A DNA stretch of 64,000 bases from Escallonia rubra (lineage: Eukaryota; Streptophyta; Magnoliopsida; Escalloniales; Escalloniaceae), in the NCBI GenBank assembly GCA_033065855.1, contig JAVXUO010002348.1, positions 186,001 through 250,000 of the forward strand, read 5' to 3'. This document shows positions 13,231-26,576 of this stretch, one piece after another. Both the position numbers and the translations under genes were made by a program. The notes under the pieces are model-generated. The model was not told the DNA's origin. It worked only from the letters and a program-made list of their open reading frames with translations, and ran no database searches. How positions within the stretch are numbered: position 1 is the first letter of the stretch; every line of letters starts with the position of its first letter.

Positions 13231-14158
13231 TGCTGCTGCTTCTGCTGCTGTTGATTGAAATTCACAGGTTAGTTATAGTTTGCAATGACAGATTGAACAA
13301 TTTGATTTTACAGAAATTGGAAATAAGTTGTTTTGCCACACCCGAGCCCGGATACTAGCAAAGATGTTTAGCGACATCTTAATGTCGCTTTTATCCAAAG
13401 TTTTTGCCACCTTTCTCGATTTGTTGCCACAAACTTATAAGCGACAACTTATTTGTTACATAAGGGAATTTCATGGCCTATTAGCCGTAACATTTGCATA
13501 ACACCTATTTATTGCTACTGATTTTTTTAGTGAAGTGGAAATATTAGTTTTTATTCAATGACTAGTGCTAGCCCCTTCCAAGTCTACACACGTAGCCGTG
13601 TCGGGAACTCAATTTATGAGACACGTCAATAAGTACATCGGTTAGAGCAATCAATAAAGTCAACCCGGTCGAATCAAAATGCACATCCACTGTGCACGAA
13701 ATGAGAAAATTGTCTAAAGCATAAAGCAAGATTGCGTCAATCACGTATTGCGATGGCAAGTTCGCGGCCATCGGAGTTGTGACCACCCAAGTCTGTTACC
13801 TCGGTTGCTTTTCGTTGCGTTGTAAGTCTCCATCTCCATATGCTCATCGGCTCAAACACCTTGCTTTTGGGCACGTCTCGGTCATCGTTTTGGACACTTC
13901 ATTCCCGGACATTATCTCGTTGGTTGTATGAAAAATTAGTTCTAGGCCATCCAGCGTCATGCCCGCCATTGAAGGCGTATGTGCACCTTAAATGCAAAGG
14001 GTCCATAAAGCTTAAGCACAAGGTTCAGGCGTACGCTTTCTTAAAGCGAGGTGTAACATAAAAATTAGTGTATATGAATCATGTTAAACTTTCCAAACAT
14101 GACGATTTAACAAACTTTCAGCACTTGAAAATGTTTCAAACCAAATAAGAAATACTAA
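13231..14158. other. VHA-C upstream/promoter region with short inverted motifs
   Basis: This is the 5' flank of VHA-C. CAG/CAA-rich sequence in the sense direction sits just before the ATG at 13230. Around 13360-13460 there are alternating GCGACA/TGTCGC and TTGCCAC motifs resembling the decayed cores of the MITEs at 1-174 and 38335-38520. No gene was recognised. Confidence 0.4.
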
Positions 14159-15525
14159 GAGTGTGTTTGGAACCATGGAATTGATGGGATTTCATTTCAA
14201 ATCCTCAAATTTTGTTGTTTGGAACATTAAAAAAAGTAATTGGAATTGGATTTCATAGAATTTGACTGGATTTGTTTCTTTAGTGTGAAATCCGATGAAA
14301 AATGGTCGGATTTCATGGGATTTCGATTTACTTGAATTAAAAGTAATTATTTACCTATCTTACCCTTTTTCTGGATCTCTCTAACAATGAACCAACCACC
14401 ACCATCTTCATTGCCGCTACCGCCACACCACTTTTACTACCACCACCGGTACCACTACTGCCACCACCACCACCGCCACCACTACTACCACCACTACTGT
14501 CTCCACCACCACCGTCATTGTCACCACCACTGCCGCCACCATTACCACTGTCGCTGCCGTCACAACCACCACCACTAACACTACCGCCACCACCTCAAGC
14601 ACCACTACAACCACCACCACCGCCACCACTACCGTCACCGCCAACACCGCCAGTAGTGCCATAACTATTACGTCGCTGCCATCACTGTCACCATTACTGC
14701 CACCACCATCGCCACTGCATCCCCCACCACTATCGCCACCGCCACCACCGCCAATACTGCCACTAACACTGTCACCACCGCTACTGCCACAACTATCATC
14801 GTCACCACCACTATTGCCACCATCATTGCCACCACCACCACCGTTAGTACTGCCACAACTACCACCATCACCATTGCCACCACCACCACCACCACTGCCA
14901 CCACAACCACCACTATCGCCGTCACAGCCACTATAGCCACCAATAATGCCACCACCACCACCACCGTCACCACCACTACTGCCACCACCACTGCCACCAC
15001 TATTGCCACCATTGCTTCCACCACCACTACTGCCACCACCGCTACCATCATCGCCGCCACCACCACCATCACTGCCGCCGACATCACTACTGCCACCGTC
15101 GCCGCCACCCGTATTGCCACCACTACTGCCACCGGCATCACTATTGGTGTCAGTTGACGACCACCAGTTACACCTTGTGACACCTCAATACCACAACTAC
15201 CATCATTACCATCACTTGACCACCCCACCACTTCCACCGTCGATGTTGCTACCCCGTGCAGTGCTGCTGCCACCACCACCACCATCATGTGGTGGCACTA
15301 GTACACTTGAAACCACTTACCGTAATATATTTTTCATCGCAAGTCAAGGATATAATTGTCTAAAAATTTATTATCTTTCCATTTCATTTGTTCTCCAAAC
15401 ACAAAATTGGAATTCCGTGATTTGAATTCCCTTTCGTTCCAAACAAAAAAAAAAGTGAATTGAATTTCAAATCTAATTCCAAATCTAAAATTCAAATCCT
15501 AAAAGAATTGGTTCCAAACGGATCG
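14159..15525. mobile_element. Tourist-like (PIF/Harbinger) element with CCA-repeat core
   Basis: The left end GAGTGTGTTTGGAACC at 14159 matches the reverse complement of the right end GGTTCCAAACGGATCG ending at 15525. TAA flanks both sides (14156-14158 and 15526-15528), the 3-bp duplication typical of PIF/Harbinger. Subterminal AT-rich sequence is also inverted (GGATTT, TTTGAAATT and TTTGGAAC motifs on both sides). The core from ~14387 to 15300 is a decayed CCA/CCACTG/CCGCCA array, which explains long open frames on both strands encoding only V/A-rich or P-rich runs. No transposase is present. Confidence 0.82.
14387..15300. repeat. CCA-type trinucleotide repeat array (~0.9 kb)
   Basis: Nearly continuous CCA/CCG/CTA/CTG triplets with hexamer and nonamer variants such as CCACCACTG, lying wholly inside the Tourist-like element at 14159-15525. 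It is compositionally unlike its flanks. Confidence 0.95.
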
Positions 15526-16559
15526 TAAGTTTATCTTGAGTGAACATGGCCCCATCGTATTCATCATCGCTAAGGGCCAAGGTAGTAATGTTTTCTTCAA
15601 AGAGAGTTATAGGCTTTAAGCAAAGTAGAGATTTCTCATGAACTTCACCTTCTTCATCTACGCGGTGAGCTGAATGAGCAGATCTACTTGAAAGAGAGCA
15701 GTAGTAGCGATGGGACACAAGCACAGTAAGAAATAGCAAATAAATCAATTGGAGATTTGGGATTTTTAGTTTTTAATTTAAAAATCGATTTTACAATTCT
15801 ATGAAAGAAAGAATTAAAACCCATCAAAATTTGAGATGATGTCATGATGGCAACAATCATAAATTTTTATTTTCTGGACTTCTATTTGCACCTTCACCGA
15901 GTCCTTTGCCTTGCGCCTGAGAGCGTAAGGCATCTGCCTCTTTGAAAGGTGTTGCGCCTAACCCTAGGCAAAGCGTTTTTCCTGCACAAAGCTAAATCTA
16001 GGCGCGGTTTTGATAATACTGGTCTCGTCTATATACCAAGCCTCTAACTCAAGTCTAAAACATGTACGTTGCGTGCTCTCAACTCGAGGACTAGGCTCGA
16101 GGTAGGCATGTTACCCTCAAGGTGCTACCTCCACCTAAGGTGTCGCTTAATGTTCCCATCACGTTGTCATTAAGCCGCTTGCACTAATGACCCTAACGCT
16201 CAACACCATGAAAGGATAACGAATGCCAAGTCATTTTCAACATGAGTAGGTTTTTATACTCGTATCGCGCGTAATCTCCATACCATCGAATTGCGTGAGC
16301 CCATGGGGAATATTGAAAGGGTATCAATGGAGGTTGAACCAAGGGCTTATGCTATCACACTGACTTTCACAGTCGTCCCTCCTGTGTGTGTGGACCTCGT
16401 GAGCAGACTGAGTGAAGCGATGTGTGGCAAGGCAAGTGAGCATGGTCGTACATCGACATTTGGGTGCACCTTTGATGATATGTCACTCCGAGGTACCACC
16501 ATGTGTCACACAAAGACAAATTACCCCCATCATACTATAGAGATAAAGGGTTCAGTAGT
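15526..16559. other. Intergenic; fragment of hAT-tail-like sequence, no intact gene
   Basis: At 15530-15700 the minus strand reads HRVDEEGEVHEKSLLC, then an acidic NITTLALSDDEYD-like stretch. This resembles the repeated tail module at 37440-37920. Around 15905-16015 lie several GCGCCT/AGGCGC motifs common in plant repeats. The open frame at 16291-16569 has no recognisable domain. Confidence 0.45.
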
Positions 16560-16564
16560 CTTGA

Positions 16565-18502
16565 TGTAACGCCCCGAATTTTCGGAGCATTAATATTAAA
16601 TAAACAGAGTCAGAAAACCTCAAATTTCCAAAAGTCTCTCAAATAAGTTATTCAGAGCATCTAATCAGAAAATCTCCAATTTACACAATTAAATGTCAAA
16701 TAGGCCTAAACAGTAATTTAATCCCGAATTTACTCCTACCAGGAGTTCCAAATGAAACATCGAAATCCAAATATTTCCTCTTATTATAATTTCTAAAAAA
16801 AATAATAATCAAAGTAGCTCTGAGATTAAACCGCTAGCTCTCAGTCAAATTTGCTAGGCCCGTAATCCAATCCGCTCTACTGATCACCTGAAAGTAAAAT
16901 AATAAGGGGGGTGAGCCAAATGCCCAGTAAGGTCGCTCAACGGACCAATCAAAATGGGATACAAAGATATTTGAGAAAACAAGATCGGACGTACAGAATT
17001 TTAACAGAACGTATACGAACCAGAATTGTCAAAATACAAAATATGTTTCGTAGAAAGACAAATTTTCAAAATGTATTCTTATACAGAAACTGACACTAGA
17101 GAGCCATTCAGAATAAGGTCACACATGCCATCACTGGCACGTGGAACCAGGTTCAGATAATAAGATTGCAATCTCTAGCTCATCTCACTGAGCTAGCCCA
17201 CGTTCCAATCCACGTGAGTAAGTCAGAAAACAGAAAAGTCACATAAACTGTGACATGGCTCATAGAATTAATCACACACAGATTCAATAATTTACCACGA
17301 TACCGATGAGTTATTTAGACGATGTGATACAGAACAAAAACAAACAGATATTCACAATCACTTTACGAATTATATTCCAAACAATTTCATAAATATCTCA
17401 ATATTGGGCTCGAATCGAAGATGACGAAACGACGGACTCAACAAAATGTATATTGCTGAAATATGAACGCAAGATGACCATAAAATGATCGAACACAAAA
17501 ATATGCACATAAACTAGAGTTAATGATTCAAGATCAAGCTACAATTAAAACAAGAAGACACAAGCCTAGTCAAAACAAGGCCTGTACGGTCAAGTGACCA
17601 AAGAATATTGGATAGTAGGTAATGATGACATGCATGCTACAAATAAGAAGAAAAACTCATGCTTGTCCATGGCATGCAAGAAACTGTATGGCATGCGGGG
17701 ATGTTGGAAAATTCATGAATCTAAATGCATTGGAATTACAGAATGATAAAGGCCAACTGACGCAGGAGTAGCCACTGGATGGGCACGCTCGGCGAGGTTA
17801 ATAGCTATTAAACACGAAGACAAAATGCAAAGGACAACTACAATTGAGCAGTCATGGTGACGGTTGAAGGATTTAACGGCACGAAAATCAAGACTGCTAT
17901 AACAATCAAATATGGACGGTGCTAGAGCTGAAATCGAGACGGCAAAGGACGATCTGCTTCCGATCAAAACTGCATTCGGACAGTAGTAAAAGAAAATCAA
18001 ATTGATCGACAGTATTATTTGAACGGCAATTAGATTGAACAAGTAAACCATTAGTAGATGATTGGTCCAACGCTAATTTAGATTTCAAAAAGAATAAACC
18101 CTTACCTTCAATTGTGCAAATCGACCAAAAACTTTGATCTTCTAAATCAATTCCATCAAAATCCCAAAAAAATTAATATACCCAAAAGCTATAATTAGGG
18201 TTCCAACAATAACAAAACTTCGTCAGGAATCCAACTACAAACCGCAACCTGCTACCCAAAAATAAATTCTTATCTCGAACAATGATCAAACTCTCAAAAG
18301 GCTCTTCCTAATGATTTCCTGGAGACTTTTCTGAACTTTGGTGTGCTCCTATGAATGTACGTAACGATCCGACACCAAAATAATATATATATATTTATAT
18401 TCCTAAAACAATTAAAATTTCAAAATACCCATTATGTCCCAAACTTTATAATTTATTTATTATTATTATTTTTTTAAACAATCAAATATGAGGGGTCTAA
18501 CA
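16565..18502. mobile_element. Solo LTR, 1.9 kb
   Basis: Begins TGTAACGCCCCG and ends GGGGTCTAACA, giving the TG...CA termini of an LTR. It is flanked by a perfect 5-bp duplication, CTTGA, at 16560-16564 and 18503-18507. There is no gag/pol and no second LTR, so this is a solo LTR left by recombination. Its TGTAACGCCCC start and a GGTGAGCCAAATGCCCAGT-like motif (~16911) resemble the LTR beginning at 62784, and suggest a Ty3/gypsy-type element by analogy only. Confidence 0.85.
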
Positions 18503-18507
18503 CTTGA

Positions 18508-19556
18508 GAACACCTGGTCCCTGATATTCGACTCAGAATGTGTACGTACTGATTTTGCGTCTTTTTCCTGCGACAAAAATGAAAATACTTCAGGCTCTGC
18601 CCAAGTTGTCTTGACCTACCCTTGTTTTGTCCCGTGCATATCCCTATTTGTATCCGACTCGAATTAAACTCCTCTTGTGGCACCTCTGCATATACTCAAA
18701 CCCACTTCGTTGAGGACAATGGCACATTGGGCTTTTTTTGGGCCTCTGATTATATTTATAGTAGCTTTTGAATGCATGTACTCTACCTCAAGTTACTCCA
18801 TATGTTGATTTTTTGGTTTACCAAAGGGTTAAAAACGGAAGGGGAAATTTGTACGGAACCAATTTTGTTTTGCTGGCAATATTCATATGCAGTATAAGTC
18901 ACACATAGTGCTACTAGTAAAAAAGTGTCGTGTCTAGAAAAGATTTATGTGCCAATTGTTGTTATCAAGTACTTCTAGTGTGGTTACATTCCTAGCCATA
19001 TTTGTTTTATCACTGACTTTTTGGCGCTTTATCAGTTAACCATTATTGCTGTTAAATTTTATAAGAAACAAACCATTAGAGTCGGTTGTTTGACTGTTGG
19101 TTTATAAAATCCGTTAAGATTTGTAATAGGATCCAGCTTGAGCCTTGAGCGCTTGTTTTACAACAATATATTAACCTTAGCTCGACATATTAGGTAACTA
19201 ATTTTACTTTCTTTTATGAAGGGAACAAGCTTAAAAAAATATTTCAAGCATTGGTTCATCTTTCACAAAAATGCATTAAACCAATGCTAACACTAGCTAG
19301 TTTCATTTTGAGCGTCTTATTAGTGATATTAGGTACCAAATGCCGCTATAGCCTTCACTACCTGTCACCGAGCATGCTCGAAGTTCAATTCAGACTCTCT
19401 GATCTCCACTTCGACGGTTTTCTCAATTTGCCTTTTGCCTCTCCAGATCTGTAAAGATTCTAGGGCTCCAATTTTGGGAACAGATTATCTCCTTGAAAAG
19501 GACTTATCGGAAAATCCTTTTGTAATCACATCACTGAATTGTCAAATTGGTGTTAG
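18508..19556 (+). other. Upstream region of the sialyltransferase-like gene
   Basis: This holds the promoter and 5' untranslated region of the next gene. The open frame at 19251-19454 has no recognised domain. A 5' untranslated intron is possible but cannot be placed. Confidence 0.4.
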
Positions 19557-22500
19557 ATGAGACTCTTACAGTTGGCCTTTGCAGTTGCCTTAGCATCTGG
19601 ACTAGCAGCCATTACCATGTACATTACCGGCGTCTCTTATCCAGGTAATCTGTCACTTTACGCGGCAGTAACATGTGCATGTGTATGAGCACGAGTGTAA
19701 AATATGTTGGCATCCAGTTGCCCAGTTTTGCCGATTTGATGGTGGTTGTTATTTTTATATAGATGGGACAATTCCACTTTCGGCCGAAGATTTGACTGCG
19801 TTGCAAGCTCTGCAGAGTGGCTTTCAGAAGTGTGTGGTTAGTCTATGTTCCTTATGCTACTGAATTTTTGAAATCATGACTTAATCTTGCTTTGTAGGTT
19901 AGTATATTGAAGTAGTGATTGCTCCCTTTGTCTCATATTTTTATCCTTTTTGTGACCTTCTAACGTAAAAACTTGAACATCTAAGCTTTGGCTTGAACTC
20001 AGGGTATTGGTTACTGATCGAATAAGAATTATTTGACAAGTCAAACTAGCGTAAGAAGAATGAGCAAAGTCTCATTCTAGGGATCCGCAAAAAAATGATG
20101 AAACGGAGGGAGCACATGCTTTAAAAATAGGCAAATTAGATGATGGAAGTTTGAATTTCTGTCCTAGTTTATTAGATCTTTATTTCCCTAGTTTTAAAAG
20201 GGAAAGAAACTTAGTTTCTTTATGTAAAAGCATGACGATGAACTGGGCTGGATTTTATGGGATATGCGACCAAATGGGGGCAATGCTGATACTGCGTTTC
20301 AGAACTACGATGCTGAAGAATGGATATTGTTGGATGCACTGATTCTGCATATATTTTCACTGTATTACTGGGCTGGATGTTCCACCAGTCCTTTTTGATG
20401 AATACTATAGCATAGGGCACTTGTTAGGTACGTGCCACAATGCAGAGCTATTTTCAACTTGTGAGTAGAAATTAGATATACAAAATCATAATAATCTTTT
20501 TGTGGCATTCTGAAGCTCCTTTTTAATTAGTCATTCTGTGAAGTGGTCTCACTGTATTATTTGTAAGTTGCCCTTTTCTAGAGAGGGTGCAGAGATAAAA
20601 TGTAGTGGTCACAAATGCTGTTTCCTCAGCTCTTCTCAGGGTGACAAAAGTGACATGCTATAAACTAGGGCTAGTTGCAAATTTGGTGTATCTTCAGTCA
20701 TGAACATAATGCCATCCAAAGCTTCTCGTAGTTAGTTATCTCTATTTTCCTAGAAGATTTAAGTGCAGGCAAACACTATTTTAGGCTGCTCTAATTATGA
20801 TTTGGGTCCTACAAGTTCGATCGCAGGGGAAAGGGTTTGGTCCTTTTGAAGTTTTGCCAATTCCCTGCTATGCTTTTTAAATTCATATGAGATAACTTCT
20901 GTGTGTATATTCAAGATTTTACATTGCAACCGTGTAAGAGTGAAGTTGGCCTTTCTCATAATGGTTTCACTACTTCTAATGTACGATGATGCAGAGGTCA
21001 AATGGATTAGGATTACAAGCCGTGAAAGGAAGAGATTACTGCGAAGTTACAATGCAGTTTCCCAGTGATACCATCCCCAAATGGGTAGGTCTTTCTTGCA
21101 TGCTTTGTATAGTTTTCTTCTTTTATGATTCAGGTAAATGTCTGCCAATGTGTATTCTTCTTTTCGTGCCTTTGGCAATTATGCTATAATATGTTCTTGC
21201 AGATGGATACATAATACAGTGTTTACCAAATCTATGAAGTCCTACTTCGAGTTCATACATGGTTATTCAGCCTATTGTACTTCTCTAATTTATAATTGAA
21301 CTTGGTCCAACAATTGTACAGAAAGATCCCAAAACAGGAGAACTTGAGGGCTTGTCGTTCGAGCTTAATCTCTGTGAAGCAATAGCTACATGGGAGCAGG
21401 TAGCAATTGATTATCTGTAACTCGTTTTGTTTCTGATTCCTTGTCCAAATTTGAAGCACTATTTTTGATGGTACGAGAGTAGACTTTAAGGTATTAGCAT
21501 ATGCTGTTTGTTTGGCAGTACTGCTGAGCATACATGTCATCGCAAAATTGAAGTAACTTCCTCTTGCTTTTCAGAGAGAATATTGGCAACTTCAGTAAAG
21601 ATGTCCTTTATTTAGCTTCTATACTTTTAGTTCTGCATGGTGTTCCTTCATACTCTACAATTGATTTGTTATATAGTGAGTTGAAATTTTCAGGTGCGTA
21701 ATAGTACCACAATACTCACTAAAGAGTTCCTTGATGCTTTACCAAATGGATGGGAAGATTATGCCTGGAGGAGGATCAATAAGGGGATACTTCTGTAAGT
21801 ACCTCCTTACCGTGCTCAATAAACTTTTGTTCAATGTAGACACACACGCACACACACACACACACATATATGCAGAGAGAGAGAGAGGGAGGGGGGAGAA
21901 GGAGAGGGAGGGAGGGAGGGAGGTGAGTTCCCAGTCATTACTGGTTAAGAAGATGTTGAAGCGCGTCTCTATCTTTAACGACGGTTAGCTAGGAGGTTTT
22001 AGATGGATGAGAAAGGCCACAATTAAGGTTTTGAATCAGAGACGTGGACTTCTCCATTTTGATTGCATTTTGAAGGAGTTAGAAGGATAAAAGGTTTTGA
22101 GCTCGTGGCATGAAGCTATCTGTTCTTCGGGACATCCCCTGCATTACTGTCACTGCAGTAGACTTGAATTGCCAAATTTAGGATGGTTTGGAACAGTTCC
22201 GTATATCCAGGAACCATTAGTAAAGAAGGCAAGAAACCTAAGCATATTGGGTATCGATTTGTGGCCCCATTTTTTTTCTGGAGTGGACAAAAAACTGTGA
22301 GACATTTATAATATTGCTAAACTTTGATAGAAAGTTCAAATATCAAAAGTTATGCGAGATTTTCTGGGATACTGATACACGTATCCTGTGTGTTGCATTG
22401 AGACTATTGTCTTTTGCTTACCAGAAAGTTCTCACATCCCTGACGGCCCAGAATTCTCCTTGCCTGCAATTTTATGTTCAGCTACTTTGTTTCATTGTGT

Positions 22501-25500
22501 CAATGCATTGATAGTTGGAAGCTGTTTAGGGCTCTACACAGGTGTATGCATCTGATATAGTGAATTCTTGATGCAGTAACCGCTGCGAAAATAAGACTCT
22601 CTGCATGGAGAAGCTCTCTTTGGTACTTCCTGAAACTCCACCATATGTTCCACGTCAATTTGGCCGCTGTGCTGTTATTGGTAACTCCGGAGATCTTCTG
22701 AACACAAGGTTTGGGAAGGAGATAGATAGCTATGATGCTGTTGTCAGGGAAAATGGTGCACCAATCCAGGTTTGCTAGTCATTGTATTGAGTTTCAAGTG
22801 CTATCTCTACACTTTTATCTTGAAATTGTTCAACCCTTCTTCTTGACTATTGGATGCGCTGCAGAACTACACAGAGCATGTGGGCAAGAAAAGTACTTTC
22901 CGCCTCCTTAATAGAGGCTCTGCAAAAGCGCTTGATAAAGTTGCGGAGTTATACGGTAATATCATCACAGTTGTTTTGTATGCAGTCTCTCTTAACTACA
23001 AGGATACCAAAGATTCTCATTTCTACAGAAACTGGGAAGGAGGTTTTGCTGGTCAAAACGACAATACATGACGTAATGAACCAAATGATTCGGGTTGGTA
23101 CATTATTTTTCCTTTAGTTTCTCTCCACATAACTGCTTCTTGTTGCACTCTGTAATGAGGCAAAGTTGGTAACACTGCTTAGACTTTAGAGATCAAGCAA
23201 GCATTTGTGGCTTTGAAAAATAGGGTGGTCCAGAGGACTTGAAGTTCCACAAAAAGTGTGGGCTGATACATCCAATCTATATGCTTACCTCCTCCACCTT
23301 CCCTTTTCATTTCCTTTCCTTTTTGGTTCTCCCCCGTAAGTTCAGAAATGCATAATATTGTTGATACATGAATTGCACACATTAATTTTTATTAAGAGAC
23401 GTTTAAGACTAGAATTGAGTGCTTACCAAAAACAGAACCAAAAATTAATGCTGTTGTCATTTTTTAGCCTGAGAATGCTATTATGGTACATGTTTTTCTT
23501 TAATTAATTTCATAGTTGTTATTCTGTTTGTAAGTTTCGTCACCTTCACACTAATTCTGCGTACTCGTATATACGTGTATTCAGAGGGCAAACTATATAC
23601 TGTAATATTACATGTTCTCTTGTGAAAACCTCAAAGAGCACAAGTGTCAATCGGTTGTCTTAAAAGCAAATTGATTTGACTGCCTCTTTGCAATAGGTTA
23701 ATATTCATGTATAAGTATACAAGCGTTTCAGCAATTAGAAGTGTTTTTGAATGATGGTGTTGGAAATATGCAATATACCATATCTCGTAGATTCTCATAT
23801 CAGCACGTGAATTTTTTCCCATGGATCATATATTTGGAGATCATAGGTGGTATTTTAAACTTAAGTTTGATAGGGAAGTTTTGGCAGATGAATGTTGGGG
23901 TTTTTGAGGGACTTTGATGGTTTATTGGTTTGAAGTGACCAGTCTACCGAAGTCAAAAGTATGCCGAAGTTGTGACCCTTTGGCATATGCTAACAAGTAA
24001 CAAGTTAGGAAGTTGCTAATTTATCAAGGACTGTGAAATATCATTTCTGTTAAGGGAGTTCACTAAAAGACGTCCTTTCATGGTATTTGTTATCTTCTTG
24101 ATAAGGCATCATCCTTTCTATTCCCCTTATCTTGTGTATAAATTTACCTACTTTTCAATTCAATATTTGATTACTTATTTTGCTTGTCAAATTTTTTTTC
24201 CCTCAGAAAATTTGATTTTGCTTCCATGCCTGTGTGATGGTTGTGTGTGATAAACCGTTTTCCCTACAGGATAATGATTAAGATTCTCCATTCAAATTAT
24301 AGAGGTAACTATACGTGGCGTCAACAATTATTCAAGGGTTAGACTGACTAGTCGTTCCACGCATCTTTCTTTGGCATTGTATTGCTCCATAAATTTATGC
24401 ACTCCTACTTCTACCTGTTGTGAAACGTGAATTGAAAGAAGGACAAAGTTGAAAATTTTGGTCCAACTGCCATGGTTTTGATGCACAATGACAACTGAGA
24501 TGTAGCTAGGCTAATTCTCATTTCAATGCCAAGATACGCACACTGAATGAGAGAAGAAAGGGAGAAAACAAAGTAAGTTCAAGTTCTTCAGTGGAACATT
24601 ATCATTCTCAGAACAGAATGAGTGCATAGGGAGTAAGCAATATTCCATAAAAGGAGATATTCACTGCTGGCTTTAAGTCAATTTATTGCAATGACACTTG
24701 CATCCTTTTTCTTCCATAATTGATTTTTTCTTGGGACTTGTTGGTAACATCCAGGCCTACCATTTACTTTCTTTTAGTGATATAATACTATATATGTTTC
24801 TGTCTTCAGAATTTTCACCACCAAAGTCTCAAGTTTTTGGCTTTCTGTTTTGCAGGAAATTCCAATACTGAATCCTGTATATCTATTGTTAGGTGCATCC
24901 TTTGGTTCCGCAGCTAAAGGAACTGGCCTCAAGGCTTTAGAATTTGGTCTCTCCATCTGTGACACCGTTGACATGTATGGTTTTACCGTGGATCCAGGTT
25001 ACAAAGAATGGTAATGATTTTTCCTTTTTCTGTTTTAATGTTCGACAAGTGAGTCAATTTCCTCGTGTAGTTATATACACAATCTCAAAGCATGTATCTG
25101 ATATATAGAGTAAGAATCTTTCTTCAGGACCAGGTATTTTTCGGAGTCCCGACAAGGTCACACTCCTCTGCAGGGTAGAGCTTATTACCAGATGATGGAA
25201 TGTTTGGGGGTAAGTCGACGACTTTATCTCTTTTTTATTGTACTGAAGCTTTTATTAGTGATATTAGAAATTTGGCATCGTGAAGGTAGTTAGGCACGTG
25301 ACTTCCTTTCCCTGCGTAAGTGGTGAAGAAAATGTTATGGATCCTTGGTGCCAGTTTCCTGGAAAAAAGCGCTAAAGTCAAACTATTATTGCATTCCCTA
25401 ATTGTTTCCCCATGTCGTTCATCTGTTATTTCTGAGCGTAGAGATCAATGTAAAGATAGCATGTTATTGTACTCTAACAAGAGGAGGCTCCATCACCCTT

Positions 25501-26576
25501 TTTTGCGTCCTTCGTGACATCCGTCTTGCATCATTGTGTATTATTTCCAGATTTTAACATAGTTTGCACTACTCGTTTTGCTGAATAGCTTATAAAAATT
25601 CATTCCCCGATGCGAGCCGATCCAAACCGTGTCGTAAAGTGGGTACCCAGTCGCTCTACAGTTACTGCTGCCAGACTTGCATCAGAGAAATTGTTAAGGT
25701 GATTCATCTTCATTTCCTTTTTATTCCTTGCCTCGAAAATCAAGCATCTCCTCTGATGCAACATAATATATTGGTAACTTTGTGGTATCTGTTATTACAT
25801 TGATCTTTGCCAATAAAAGTTGGTGTAAAAAAACAGACCGTGGATAAAGCTGATCTTCTAATTTATGCATATGCCTCCATTTTGTTGTTCTAGTTTTTCA
25901 AGGTTGACCCTAAATTAGTAATCTTGCAAGTAATCACTTAATATAAGCGTTTATAGCCTGATAATTAGATATCTTATCGTGTCTATATCTACATATGTAT
26001 TGAAGGATATATTTTTCCTGTTGCCGCATGCACTGCCAAAATTCTCTTTCTTTGCTGAATGTTCGTCATGTGACCTTGTCTCTGTCCCTGTCGGCATAGA
26101 AGCTTGTTGGTGTTGGTGTTGGTGGGCATCAACTGGATGGTTGTTCTTAGAGAATAAAACTAGAGGATAGTGCTGATAGGGCGGCAATGTGTAAGTTTTA
26201 GCTGCTATAAGTTTTTTCCTCGTGGTCAATGTTGCACAGAGATGGCGAGTTCATCCTCTTACCCCCCTCCCCATTCACAAACATGAGAGAGAGAGAGAGA
26301 GGCTTCTGCATATCTTCTAAAATATATTTTCGTACTTGCCTTATAGACCGACTCTCTAAAGGTTTCTTATATTTTAATAGGAGGGTTGGAGCAGGATCTG
26401 CGGATCCACTAGGCGCATGTTCCATCATCAAGAAACAACTCAAAACAAAGCTTACAGGGGTCCTGGGCCTTAGAAAGGCTGCTGTTGAGCATCAAAAATA
26501 TGTGAAGGAGTCAACTATGTATCCTTTGGAGCATAATCCTAGACATGGTCTACTTTGCACGGTGCCAGCCGGTTGA
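19557..26576 (+). CDS. SIA2: GT29 sialyltransferase-like protein (SIA2/MGP2 type), 12 exons, 440 aa
   Basis: Exons: 19557-19644, 19763-19836, 20995-21084, 21322-21399, 21694-21794, 22577-22769, 22865-22955, 23029-23093, 24856-25010, 25128-25209, 25589-25698, 26381-26576. All splice sites are GT/AG and phases close. The N-terminus [19 protein letters not shown] is a single signal anchor, as expected for a type II Golgi protein. The L-type sialylmotif is [20 protein letters not shown] (~174-193) with [10 protein letters not shown] (~197-206). The S-type region is [18 protein letters not shown] (~267-284). [12 protein letters not shown] (~298-309) and [14 protein letters not shown] (~323-336) follow. 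Plants lack an established sialic-acid pathway; family members affect pollen tube growth (MGP2), and GALT29A acts on arabinogalactan glycans, so substrate is unknown. SIA2 is preferred over MGP2 because of length and neighbouring genes. Confidence 0.93.
21838..21922. repeat. Compound CA/GA microsatellite in an intron
   Basis: ACAC repeats (about 21841-21865) run into GAGA and GGGA repeats (about 21875-21922) in intron 5 of the sialyltransferase-like gene. Such tracts are length-variable. Confidence 0.9.

Noticed and set aside
14417-15288. Long open frames rich in valine/alanine (minus) or proline (plus)
   Set aside because: These are translations of the CCA-type repeat array inside the Tourist-like element, not genes.
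16291-16569. 92-codon open frame next to the solo LTR
   Set aside because: Its end runs into the LTR target site and no domain or homolog was recognised.
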